From: CBDUQI01 sp965369325
GTDB lineage: Bacteria > Pseudomonadota > Gammaproteobacteria > Steroidobacterales > JBCBZW01
Reading direction: 5' to 3'
Length of the DNA stretch: 12,181 nucleotides
Assembly (NCBI GenBank): GCA_965369325.1
Contig: CBDUQI010000179.1
Location: 1-12,181, forward strand
Part shown: positions 5,090 to 12,181 of the stretch, in pieces
How the letters are laid out: each line of letters begins with the position of its first letter
How positions within the stretch are numbered: position 1 is the stretch's first letter
Notes under the pieces: model-generated
What the model was told of the DNA's origin: nothing
The model's database searches: none
Seen by the model: only the letters and a program-made list of their open reading frames with translations
Position numbers and translations under genes: made by a program

Positions 5090-8072
5090 GGCGCGTCCCA
5101 GTGCCATCCACCGCGTCACCCAGTGGCACGCGGTCTGGTTATGCCTGGCCGCTATGGCGGTACTGTCCCCGCCGTTGGCTGCAGCCCCTGCGAGTAGTAA
5201 CTACCCGCATCTTTATTCTGTCCCCGGCACCGACATCCCCAGCGTGGCGATGGGCGAATTCTCCAGCGAGCAGCGCGAGGCGATGTTCACTTACATTCGC
5301 TCGCTCTTCCTGCAACAGATTGACCAACCCGACGGCAATCCATTGCCAGATCTGCGCACGCTACCGGCCATGGCCGTACATCTTAGCCTGCGCCACCGAG
5401 GTGCGTACTTAGCTGAAGGTGTGGCGGTCGGCCATCAGTCGCTCAGCCAAAACTTGCGGATGGCGATCTTCCGTGCCATCGCGCTGCGCCGGCAAGTAGT
5501 GGCCGACGGAAACCGCACAGACTTCACAGCGAACATTAACGATGGTTTGGGAATCGAACTCACCTTGTTCCTGAAGGCCGAGGCGCTGCAGCAGCGCTCC
5601 ATCTCCAGCCTCGAAGACAAAGTGGACCTTGGCCTTGATGGCCTTGCGCTGATTGGCCAAGGTCGTGTTGCGCTGTTTGCGCCCAGCAAACCCATCATTC
5701 ATAACTACTCCACGCGCAAGTTGATGGAGCGCTTGGGGGAGGCGCTTGGCGCCGATGCGGGCGCCTACCGAAACGCCAACATGGCGTTGTTCAAACTAAC
5801 CAACCTGCACCTGGTACAAGCATCCGCCGAGGACGAGCCCTCCGGTAAGTTTCGCTCGGACCGTCCGGTTTCGCTCGACCAGGTGACGGCCACTCGTGTT
5901 GACGGTTTTCTCCATGAGGCAACGGACTGGCTGCGCCAGCGCGTGCGCAACACCGGACGCATGCAATACAAGTACATGCCCTCACGCGGTGAGTACAGCC
6001 GGCGCAACAACATGATCCGTCAATGGATGGCCACACTGGCGTTGGCAAGCTACGCCCGCGAACACAACGACGCGCGCACCTACACTGCCTGGCAGCGTAA
6101 TGCCAACTACAACCTGGTCCAATACTATCGCGAGCGCGACGGGTTGGGCTTCATCTATCATGACAATAAGGCAAAACTTGGTGCCGCCGCGCTGGCCGCA
6201 TTAGCGCTCCAGGAAGGCGGCGCCGACAACGTTGATGAGCACGTATTGCAACGCTCACGGCTGATCGATTTGCTGTGGCACCTGCGCCAACCCGACGGCA
6301 GTTTTCGCACCTTTTTAATTCCGCAAGAACGCAATGATCTACAAAGCTTCTACTCGGGTGAGGCGATGCTCGCACTGAGCCGACAACCGAGCCTTGCGGC
6401 CCACCCAGAGCAACTCGCGATGCTGCGCGCGTCCATGATCTACTACATGCAGTACTACCAGCGCACTAATCGCTACACCCCATTTGTGCCGTGGCATACC
6501 ATGGCCTATTGGGAGTTGTTCCGCTTGACGGACGACGAGGCTTATCGCCAGGCCATCTTCGAAATGAACGATTGGTTAATCTGCATTCAGGACTTAAGCA
6601 CCGACAGTGCACCGGACATTCGCGGTCGCTTCTTTCGTCAGGAGTTCTCTGGCAACGGCCCGCCGCACGCCTCCTCCACGGCGGTGTATGTGGAAGGCCT
6701 TGCCTACGCCTACGACCTTGCCGTGAGAGCCAATGATGAGATCCGCGCACAGGCTTATCTGACGGCAATCCGGTGGGGCTTGCGCAGCCTGATGCAATTG
6801 CAGTACCGCACCGACAACAACTTCTATCTCAGTCGTAAGGCACGCGCAATGGGCGGCTTGCGCACGACCGTGACCGACAACCAATTACGGATCGACAATA
6901 CTCAGCACGCCATCATGGCCGCGATGGCGGTGCGCAGGTTTGTCCCAGCGGACGCCCTGCTAAATGCAGCCCCATCCAATCGCGCGTTTGTAGATCGAGC
7001 ATTGCAGCGCTTTAGCACTCACCAACGCCCGGCGGCCGCCCGCAACGGGAGCCCCCGCCAGGGCACGGGCACGCCCGCGCAGGGGGCCTCACTGCTGTTG
7101 GGTGGTGATGTGCAGCTAGGCCGGTTCACCCAACGGTGGGCCGATCGCTATGGGAAGAAACATGCGTTCCGTGGCATCCAGCCCTATCTTGATAACGCCG
7201 ACGGGCTATTTGTAAACCTTGAATGCGTCGTGGCGGATAGCGGACAAGCCATCGATAAAAGTGGCGAGAAAGTATGGCATCTGCGCGCGCGACCGGACAT
7301 GCTGGAGGTGTTTCCATCGAACCTCCTAACCGTCGTCTCCACCGCCAACAATCACGCGATGGACTACGGGCCGGATGCGCTGATGGAGATGCTCGATACG
7401 CATTTACCGGCCCAAGACATTCTATTTTCCGGCGCCGGACGCAATTCAGCACAGGCCGTAGCGCCAGTGGCATTCACACTGAACGGCATCCAGCTACAGT
7501 TATTCAGTTTCACCACTATCGAGCCTGAGTTTGCGGCAACCGATCGCCAGCCAGGCTACGCCTGGATCAGCGAGCGAGACCTGAACGCGTTCAACCAACG
7601 ACTGCAACAGGCATTGCACGCGCACGCGAACACCGAGGCATTGCAACTGCTTAGCCTGCACTGGGGCGCCAATCACACGTCCGAGGCATCACCCATGCAA
7701 CAACAGATGGCGAAGGCCGCCATCGACATGGGGTTTGATGCGGTGATCGGGCATCATTCGCATCGGACACACGGCATTGAGATTTATCGGAACAAGCCGA
7801 TATTTTATGATCTGGGAAATTTTCTGGTCGACTTCAAGTTTCAGGGCTGGGACGATCTTGCAGTGATGCCTCGGCTGACGCTGAACGCTACCGGCATCCA
7901 GCGCGTTGAACTAATTCCTATTACGTTGCGCGATAAGGCCGTTAACGTCGCGGTCGGCGAGCAAGCTGATGCCATCCTTGAGCAGGTAGCACGACTTAGC
8001 CACCGATATGCGACCGCAATACAACGTGATGACACAGGCGCCTGGATCGAACTGGCGCCCGCCCCACGCTAA
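5082..8072 (+). CDS. Large exported CapA-type metallophosphatase fusion with alpha-toroid and AMMECR1-like regions
   Basis: The product has 996 residues. A signal peptide or N-terminal anchor spans about 17-36 (WLCLAAMAVL, then PPLAAAP). Residues about 57-250 follow the strand/helix order of AMMECR1 domains (IELTLFLKAEAL, then VDLGLDGLAL and FAPSKPIIHNY) but lack its LRGCIG motif, so this part is tentative. Residues about 275-645 look like an alpha/alpha-toroid with repeated aromatic helices, including RQPDGSF, FYSGEAMLAL and PWHTMAYWELF, a fold common in polysaccharide-active enzymes. A Pro/Gly/Arg linker (about 648-670) leads to a CapA/PgsA domain with GGDVQLGR (D676), NLEC (712-715), TANNHAMDYG (N757, H758), LHWGANH (H860) and GHHSH (890-894) followed by GIEIY and FYDLGNFLVD. 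CapA proteins act in surface polymers such as poly-gamma-glutamate. The ATG overlaps the upstream stop (ATGCTTAG), indicating coupled translation. Confidence 0.82.
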   Translation: MLRARPSAIHRVTQWHAVWLCLAAMAVLSPPLAAAPASSNYPHLYSVPGTDIPSVAMGEFSSEQREAMFTYIRSLFLQQIDQPDGNPLPDLRTLPAMAVHLSLRHRGAYLAEGVAVGHQSLSQNLRMAIFRAIALRRQVVADGNRTDFTANINDGLGIELTLFLKAEALQQRSISSLEDKVDLGLDGLALIGQGRVALFAPSKPIIHNYSTRKLMERLGEALGADAGAYRNANMALFKLTNLHLVQASAEDEPSGKFRSDRPVSLDQVTATRVDGFLHEATDWLRQRVRNTGRMQYKYMPSRGEYSRRNNMIRQWMATLALASYAREHNDARTYTAWQRNANYNLVQYYRERDGLGFIYHDNKAKLGAAALAALALQEGGADNVDEHVLQRSRLIDLLWHLRQPDGSFRTFLIPQERNDLQSFYSGEAMLALSRQPSLAAHPEQLAMLRASMIYYMQYYQRTNRYTPFVPWHTMAYWELFRLTDDEAYRQAIFEMNDWLICIQDLSTDSAPDIRGRFFRQEFSGNGPPHASSTAVYVEGLAYAYDLAVRANDEIRAQAYLTAIRWGLRSLMQLQYRTDNNFYLSRKARAMGGLRTTVTDNQLRIDNTQHAIMAAMAVRRFVPADALLNAAPSNRAFVDRALQRFSTHQRPAAARNGSPRQGTGTPAQGASLLLGGDVQLGRFTQRWADRYGKKHAFRGIQPYLDNADGLFVNLECVVADSGQAIDKSGEKVWHLRARPDMLEVFPSNLLTVVSTANNHAMDYGPDALMEMLDTHLPAQDILFSGAGRNSAQAVAPVAFTLNGIQLQLFSFTTIEPEFAATDRQPGYAWISERDLNAFNQRLQQALHAHANTEALQLLSLHWGANHTSEASPMQQQMAKAAIDMGFDAVIGHHSHRTHGIEIYRNKPIFYDLGNFLVDFKFQGWDDLAVMPRLTLNATGIQRVELIPITLRDKAVNVAVGEQADAILEQVARLSHRYATAIQRDDTGAWIELAPAPR

Positions 8073-8088
8073 GGTGCCGCCGCGTACG

Positions 8089-8256
8089 CTACCCGACCAC
8101 CCGCCAAGCCTTCAGCAACATTATTGCAATCACCCCGACCAGTGCGCCTTTGACAAAGTAGTTGTCGGCATATTTGTCGGGCAGTACTGCCATCACCCCA
8201 GCGATCACTATCGCAGCAAGCACGACGAGCAGGATCATCACAAGCACTTTATTCAT
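8089..8256 (-). CDS. Small two-helix membrane protein (55 residues) directly after the RHS gene
   Basis: ATG 8256 opens a 55-codon frame ending in TAG. It encodes two hydrophobic helices: residues 4-24 (LVMILLVVLAAIVIAGVMAV inside it) and about 37-51 (VKGALVGVIAIMLLK), joined by a short polar loop PDKYADNYF. An AGG that overlaps the RHS stop codon sits 8 bases before the ATG and can serve as ribosome binding site. The frame is the same as that of the RHS gene, with only three codons (Ala-Pro-Ala) between the RHS TAG and this ATG. Small genes just behind RHS genes are often immunity genes, so a protective membrane protein is one reading; a C-terminal RHS segment cut off by the amber codon is another. 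I recognise no family. Its stop is 16 bases from the convergent CapA fusion stop. Confidence 0.6.
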   Translation of the reverse strand: MNKVLVMILLVVLAAIVIAGVMAVLPDKYADNYFVKGALVGVIAIMLLKAWRVVG

Positions 8257-8265
8257 TGCCGGTGC

Positions 8266-11200
8266 CTACTGGCACATGCCGCCACCACCAGTCCCATCAC
8301 CGGTGCCAGTGCCATCACCAGTGCCCTCGCCTGCGCCCGGATCGTCGCCGCCGCCAAACAGGCCAAGGCCCTCCGCAGCGCCGCCAACAAAGCCGCTGCC
8401 CGCTGTGCCGATGACCAATGCCGCGGAGACATCGCCGGTAACCGCCCCTGTCACCGCACCAAGCACGGCGCCGGCCGCCGCTCCCCCAATAGTCGCATTA
8501 CCGACACCGGACCAGTCGAACCCATTGCCCTGCGCAGCCGACACCGTTTGTGTGCCAACGCCGTAGAAAAAGCCTCCGACGGCGCCCAATCCAGCACCGA
8601 TCGCGGCACCGCCCCAACTCCAGAGCAAGCCCGTTTCATCAAACAAATTGACCGGGTTGGCGTTAACGTACAGATAGGTATTTAACCCACCGGCCAGGCC
8701 GATAACATCACGCTGCAGGTATCGCCCCAACACGGGATCGTAATACCGGGTCCAGTTGTAGTGTAGACCCGACTCGGCATCGTAGTACTGCCCGGGGAAG
8801 CGGAAATTAAACTCAAAGGCCTGACCATTTCCATCCACATCCTCATCAACTAACGCGCTACCGTATGCCTGATAGTCCGCCTGCCACACAGCGTTTTCGG
8901 CACTATCGGTAATCAGGCGCGGCGTGCTCAAGAAATCCAGGTGCACGTCGAACGTACCAGAGGCGTTAACCACAACACTCGGTGTAAACGTGCGCGGAAG
9001 ATAACCGTAGCGCTGCTGCGCCGCGCCGGTGTTGGAGTACTCACCCACCACTCGGCCGTAATCCCACGCATACCACGTAGTCACACCAGCGACTGTCTTG
9101 CTCACCCGCCGCCCGCGATAGTCGTACTGATAGCTAGCATTTTCGGTACTGGTGGAGAGCGAGGCAACCCGACCAAGCGGATCGTAGGTCATACTAAGCC
9201 CGTCGCTGCGGGAGATGACGTTACCATCCGAGTTAGAGATATAGGTCAGCCCCGGGCTGGCCAGAATTCGATCGTTGTCATCATAGTTGTACAACGCCGC
9301 ATCGCCCGCATCCTCACGATTGCCGTTGCTGTCGTAGGTAAAGCTCTCGCTGGTCGGCAGCCCCGTGGTGCCCGTGCGGGTAACGCCGGCCAGACGATTA
9401 AACGGGTCATAACTATAATCATTCACCACGCCATCGTCAGTGGCGGTATCCAGATTCAGTTGCCCATCGTAGGTGTAAGCGAAACTGCGTAGCGTGCCCG
9501 CGTTACCGCTCACCGTAATTGAAGACAACGGTCCGGCGATGCTGTAACTGCGAGTATCCACCACCCCGCTGCCATAACTGCGCTGGGATACGGCGTCTGC
9601 ACCGGTATGCATCATATCCACCTGGCTACCGAGCAGGTTTGCGCCGATCAGTCGGTTGAGCTGATCAAACTGATAGGTACTGGGGAAACTGGAGCCATCA
9701 TCCAGTTCCAGGCCTGCGCGATTGCCAAAGCGGTCATAGTCATGATCCAGACTTACACCACCGCCCGGCACATACGCCAACATCTCAGTGTCGATGCGGC
9801 CGAGGGCGTCAAATGTATTAACGAAGCTCGGTGTGCCGGATAACGCATCGTCCGTAATACTGGTTGGGTTGCCATCCAGATCACCGGCAAAGGTGACGGT
9901 CCTGACGGGCGTGACATCGGCAGAGGCCGTAAACAACTGCATCTCGCTGAGTTGCCCCCAGGGGTGGTAGGTGTAGGTAATGCGTGCGTCCTGTGCGCTC
10001 ACCACGCTGTCGATACGGTCCTGAGCATCGTAGGTGTAGACAGTGCTTTGCCCGAGGGGCCGGTTCTCGCTGAGGCGCCGGGACAACGCATCGAACACAT
10101 ACGTGGTGGTATGCCCATTGGCATCCGTCAGTTGTGTGAGGTTGTTCTTGGCATCGTAGCTGAACAGGGTCACTGCGAGCGGTGTGGTGCCCAAGCGTTC
10201 GATTCGGGTCAGGCGGTTGGCATCGTCATAACTCAGATTGGTGATACCGCCCAGGCCGTCGGTCACTTGCGTGCGGTTTCCGCTAGGGTCGTAGCTAAAG
10301 AAATTTTGGTTGCCATCATCGTCAAGGGTGGAGGCCACGCGACCGACTTCGTTGTAGAGCAATGTTCTGCCGCGGCCCACGCCATCTACCAGTCGCAACA
10401 ACTGCCCGGCGCTATCGTACTCCAGCTGCGAGAGGATACTAATATCGGCATTGTCGTCTTCGCGGTTAACCTCAACTAATCGATCTCGCGCATCGTAAAC
10501 AAACGACACCACCTGGCCACCGTCGCTGGCGGTCTTACCCGTCTCAGTGCGTACCCGGTTCTGGTTGACGTAGGTGTGCAGTGTCTCCTCGCCCAAGGGA
10601 TTCAAAATGCTGGTAACCCGCCCCCAACCGTCGTAAGCGCGCGTGGTAATGTTATCGCGCGCATCCTGAATCTGCACTCGATAGTGGCGGGCGTCATACA
10701 CGTAGCGCTCACGCTTAGTGGTACTCTCCTGCCCGCCGATCTCGTAGTAGCGCTTGGTGACCCGCAAGCTACCGTTGGCGTACTCGGACACCTGCTTGGT
10801 ACCGTCGGGCGCCACCTCGGTCAGCAATCGGTTCTTCGCGTCATAGGTATACGTGGTGCTGAGGAAGCTCCCATCGTCCAGTCGACGCTTGGTTTCGTGC
10901 ACGTTGGTTGGCACACCGTCGCCGTCGCGATAAAACGTATGCTCGGTGCGGAAGATGCGTCCCGGGGCTGCGCTGGAGGTGACCTGCGAGCTCGCGGTCC
11001 AGCCGTGATCATAAGTCCACGTCCAGGTCAGTACCTCGCCGCTGTCCAGCGTGATTGCCTTGAAGGTACGATTGCCGTCAGCGTTGTAGTCGTAGAACCA
11101 GCTCTTGACCAAGGCTAGCACTGGCTCTGCCACCGTGCCGGTGTTCTCCCAGATACGTTTTTCGATCCGGCGTCCATTGGTATTGCGCACGTACTCGGTC

Positions 11201-12181
11201 TCGTTCCCGAGCGCATCGCGGCTTTTGACGACGTTACCGCCGGCATCAAACCAGTAGTAAGTGCTGACGTCGTAAGGATTCTCGCCGTTCTGATCCAGGA
11301 TGGTTCGGGTTATCTGTGTCTCGGCCTGCGGTACGGTGTATGTGAAGTTCATTACATCGTCGCCGCGCACCTGCGTGATCACACGATCCTGATCATCATA
11401 GGTATTCACGTACGGATCGGTGCCAGCACCTTTACGGAACCAGGTGAGGTTGTGGCTATCCAGCGGATCCTCGTATTTATACTCAGTAAGGTAGGACTCA
11501 AGCCCAGTAACGTTGAGCAGGTTGCCTCCTGTGGAGGCACCCAGTACATCATGCTCGTACGTCACCGTGCGACCATCATTGCTCACCACCGAAATCAGCC
11601 GCCCGGTACTCTCATTGTAATTGAAGGCCAGTGAGTTGCCGGTCAGCGCACCATCTGCTGCACGTTCGGCGATGCTGGTCATGCGGTAAGTCTGGGCCAC
11701 CGTCATCGGCGCGGTGGGATCGACCGCAAAGGTTGACGTGCCGGTCAGCGGCAGCTTCCCGCGCGCGTCGTAGGTAAGTTCCAGCCGATGTCCGTACTTA
11801 TCCTGCAGCGCTGACAACCGACCTTCGGCATCGTAGAACTCGCGCCCGCCTGCACGGCGTTTGAATACGAAGGAGCCATCGGGGTTTTCCTCCAGCATTC
11901 CGCGGCGCCCGCCAATCGCTGTCTGGTAAGCGCCACCGGAGAACACAAACTGGTCGCGGTTGCCGCAGGCGTAACGGATGACCACCGAGCCATCCGCGTA
12001 TTCGTACAGTCGTCGATCGTAAGTAAAGGCCCAACCATATCCCAGCGGGCTGTCGTAAGTACTCTGGCTTTCGTAGCGGCGCACCAGTCGGATGTCGAAC
12101 AGGCCTCTTAGGGTGATATCTCGTTCGACCACCGTCTCGCGACCATCGAAGGCCTGGATCGGCTGGCCACAACCGCCGCCG
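8266..12181 (-). CDS. RHS/YD-repeat protein, 5' end outside the window
   Basis: The frame is open from the right edge to TAG at 8268-8266, about 1304 residues. It already reads coding sequence (CGQPIQAFDGRETVVERDI) at the edge, so the GTG at 12132 is not the true start. The visible N-terminus carries the RHS lead-in (RRYESQSTYDSPLGYGWAF), followed by many YD repeats such as YTYDAKNRLLTEVAPDG, YVYDARHYRV and FSYDPSGNRTQVTD, which in known RHS/Tc toxins wind into a hollow shell. The core ends with the hallmark DPVLGRYLQRDVIGLAGGLN and NPVNLFDETGL. Both places normally read DP, here DV and DE. The last 119 residues are a glycine-zipper-rich hydrophobic tail, then a Gly/Asp/Thr low-complexity end (GTGDGTGTGDGTGGGGMCQ). 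No familiar nuclease, deaminase or other toxin motif is visible. Export, contact-dependent competition or surface adhesion are possible roles. Confidence 0.93.
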   Translation of the reverse strand, partial: GGGCGQPIQAFDGRETVVERDITLRGLFDIRLVRRYESQSTYDSPLGYGWAFTYDRRLYEYADGSVVIRYACGNRDQFVFSGGAYQTAIGGRRGMLEENPDGSFVFKRRAGGREFYDAEGRLSALQDKYGHRLELTYDARGKLPLTGTSTFAVDPTAPMTVAQTYRMTSIAERAADGALTGNSLAFNYNESTGRLISVVSNDGRTVTYEHDVLGASTGGNLLNVTGLESYLTEYKYEDPLDSHNLTWFRKGAGTDPYVNTYDDQDRVITQVRGDDVMNFTYTVPQAETQITRTILDQNGENPYDVSTYYWFDAGGNVVKSRDALGNETEYVRNTNGRRIEKRIWENTGTVAEPVLALVKSWFYDYNADGNRTFKAITLDSGEVLTWTWTYDHGWTASSQVTSSAAPGRIFRTEHTFYRDGDGVPTNVHETKRRLDDGSFLSTTYTYDAKNRLLTEVAPDGTKQVSEYANGSLRVTKRYYEIGGQESTTKRERYVYDARHYRVQIQDARDNITTRAYDGWGRVTSILNPLGEETLHTYVNQNRVRTETGKTASDGGQVVSFVYDARDRLVEVNREDDNADISILSQLEYDSAGQLLRLVDGVGRGRTLLYNEVGRVASTLDDDGNQNFFSYDPSGNRTQVTDGLGGITNLSYDDANRLTRIERLGTTPLAVTLFSYDAKNNLTQLTDANGHTTTYVFDALSRRLSENRPLGQSTVYTYDAQDRIDSVVSAQDARITYTYHPWGQLSEMQLFTASADVTPVRTVTFAGDLDGNPTSITDDALSGTPSFVNTFDALGRIDTEMLAYVPGGGVSLDHDYDRFGNRAGLELDDGSSFPSTYQFDQLNRLIGANLLGSQVDMMHTGADAVSQRSYGSGVVDTRSYSIAGPLSSITVSGNAGTLRSFAYTYDGQLNLDTATDDGVVNDYSYDPFNRLAGVTRTGTTGLPTSESFTYDSNGNREDAGDAALYNYDDNDRILASPGLTYISNSDGNVISRSDGLSMTYDPLGRVASLSTSTENASYQYDYRGRRVSKTVAGVTTWYAWDYGRVVGEYSNTGAAQQRYGYLPRTFTPSVVVNASGTFDVHLDFLSTPRLITDSAENAVWQADYQAYGSALVDEDVDGNGQAFEFNFRFPGQYYDAESGLHYNWTRYYDPVLGRYLQRDVIGLAGGLNTYLYVNANPVNLFDETGLLWSWGGAAIGAGLGAVGGFFYGVGTQTVSAAQGNGFDWSGVGNATIGGAAAGAVLGAVTGAVTGDVSAALVIGTAGSGFVGGAAEGLGLFGGGDDPGAGEGTGDGTGTGDGTGGGGMCQ
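8294..8329. repeat. Imperfect 18-base tandem repeat in the RHS 3' end
   Basis: Two adjacent 18-base units start CCATCACCGGTGCC (8294) and CCATCACCAGTGCC (8312). On the coding strand they encode the Gly/Thr/Asp low-complexity tail just before the stop. Such a short repeat can change copy number by slippage. Confidence 0.55.

Noticed and set aside
8008..8685. Plus-strand open frames of 225 and 134 codons near the RHS 3' end
   Set aside because: They are antisense to the RHS tail. The low-complexity Pro/Ser/Ala content merely mirrors the glycine-rich tail codons.
8941..11634. Several plus-strand open frames opposite the RHS gene (for example 8941-9492, 9952-10479, 10576-11118)
   Set aside because: They arise because the YD-repeat codons read without stops in the antisense frame. 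No ribosome binding sites or recognisable domains.
1..12181. CRISPR array, tRNA, rRNA or insertion sequence
   Set aside because: I looked for spaced direct repeats, tRNA-like arms and transposase motifs and saw none. The repetition in 8266-12181 is protein-level YD repeats.

Overview
The window looks like a chromosomal segment of a moderately GC-rich Gram-negative bacterium. A gammaproteobacterium, perhaps marine, is my inference. It rests on typical signal peptides, an apparent lipobox, a bis-heme ferric-reductase-type membrane protein and an RHS/YD-repeat protein. No rRNA, tRNA, CRISPR array or recognisable transposase gene is visible.

Layout. The left edge (1-244, minus strand) holds the N-terminus of a small exported protein of unknown function. 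It is followed by about 540 bp of more AT-rich DNA with hairpins and what looks like a broken small reading frame. Next come two minus-strand genes: a neurotransmitter:sodium symporter family transporter (789-2279) and an NAD(P)-dependent short-chain dehydrogenase of the FabG type (2351-3115). A divergent gap of about 310 bp separates them from a tightly overlapping plus-strand operon (3426-8072). The right third is a long minus-strand RHS/YD-repeat protein (8266 to beyond 12181). A 55-residue, two-helix membrane protein (8089-8256) sits just past its stop codon and had not been marked because it is so short.

How the genes may work together. The three plus-strand genes overlap by 10 and 8 bases, so they are almost certainly co-translated. 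They encode an exported, probably lipid-anchored protein with a ChrB-like region followed by a rhodanese domain, then a four-His cytochrome-b-like membrane protein, then a 996-residue exported fusion of an AMMECR1-like region, an alpha/alpha-toroid region and a CapA-type metallophosphatase. This suggests an envelope system that joins redox or sulfur chemistry to processing of a surface polymer, but the substrate is unknown. The RHS protein ends in a glycine-zipper tail with no toxin domain I can recognise. The tiny membrane gene lies in the same reading frame directly after the RHS stop, so it may be a cognate small (immunity-like) protein or a separated C-terminal extension.

The least conventional parts are the CapA fusion operon, the RHS tail with its in-frame small membrane gene, and the start-site oddities of the lipoprotein and the symporter.
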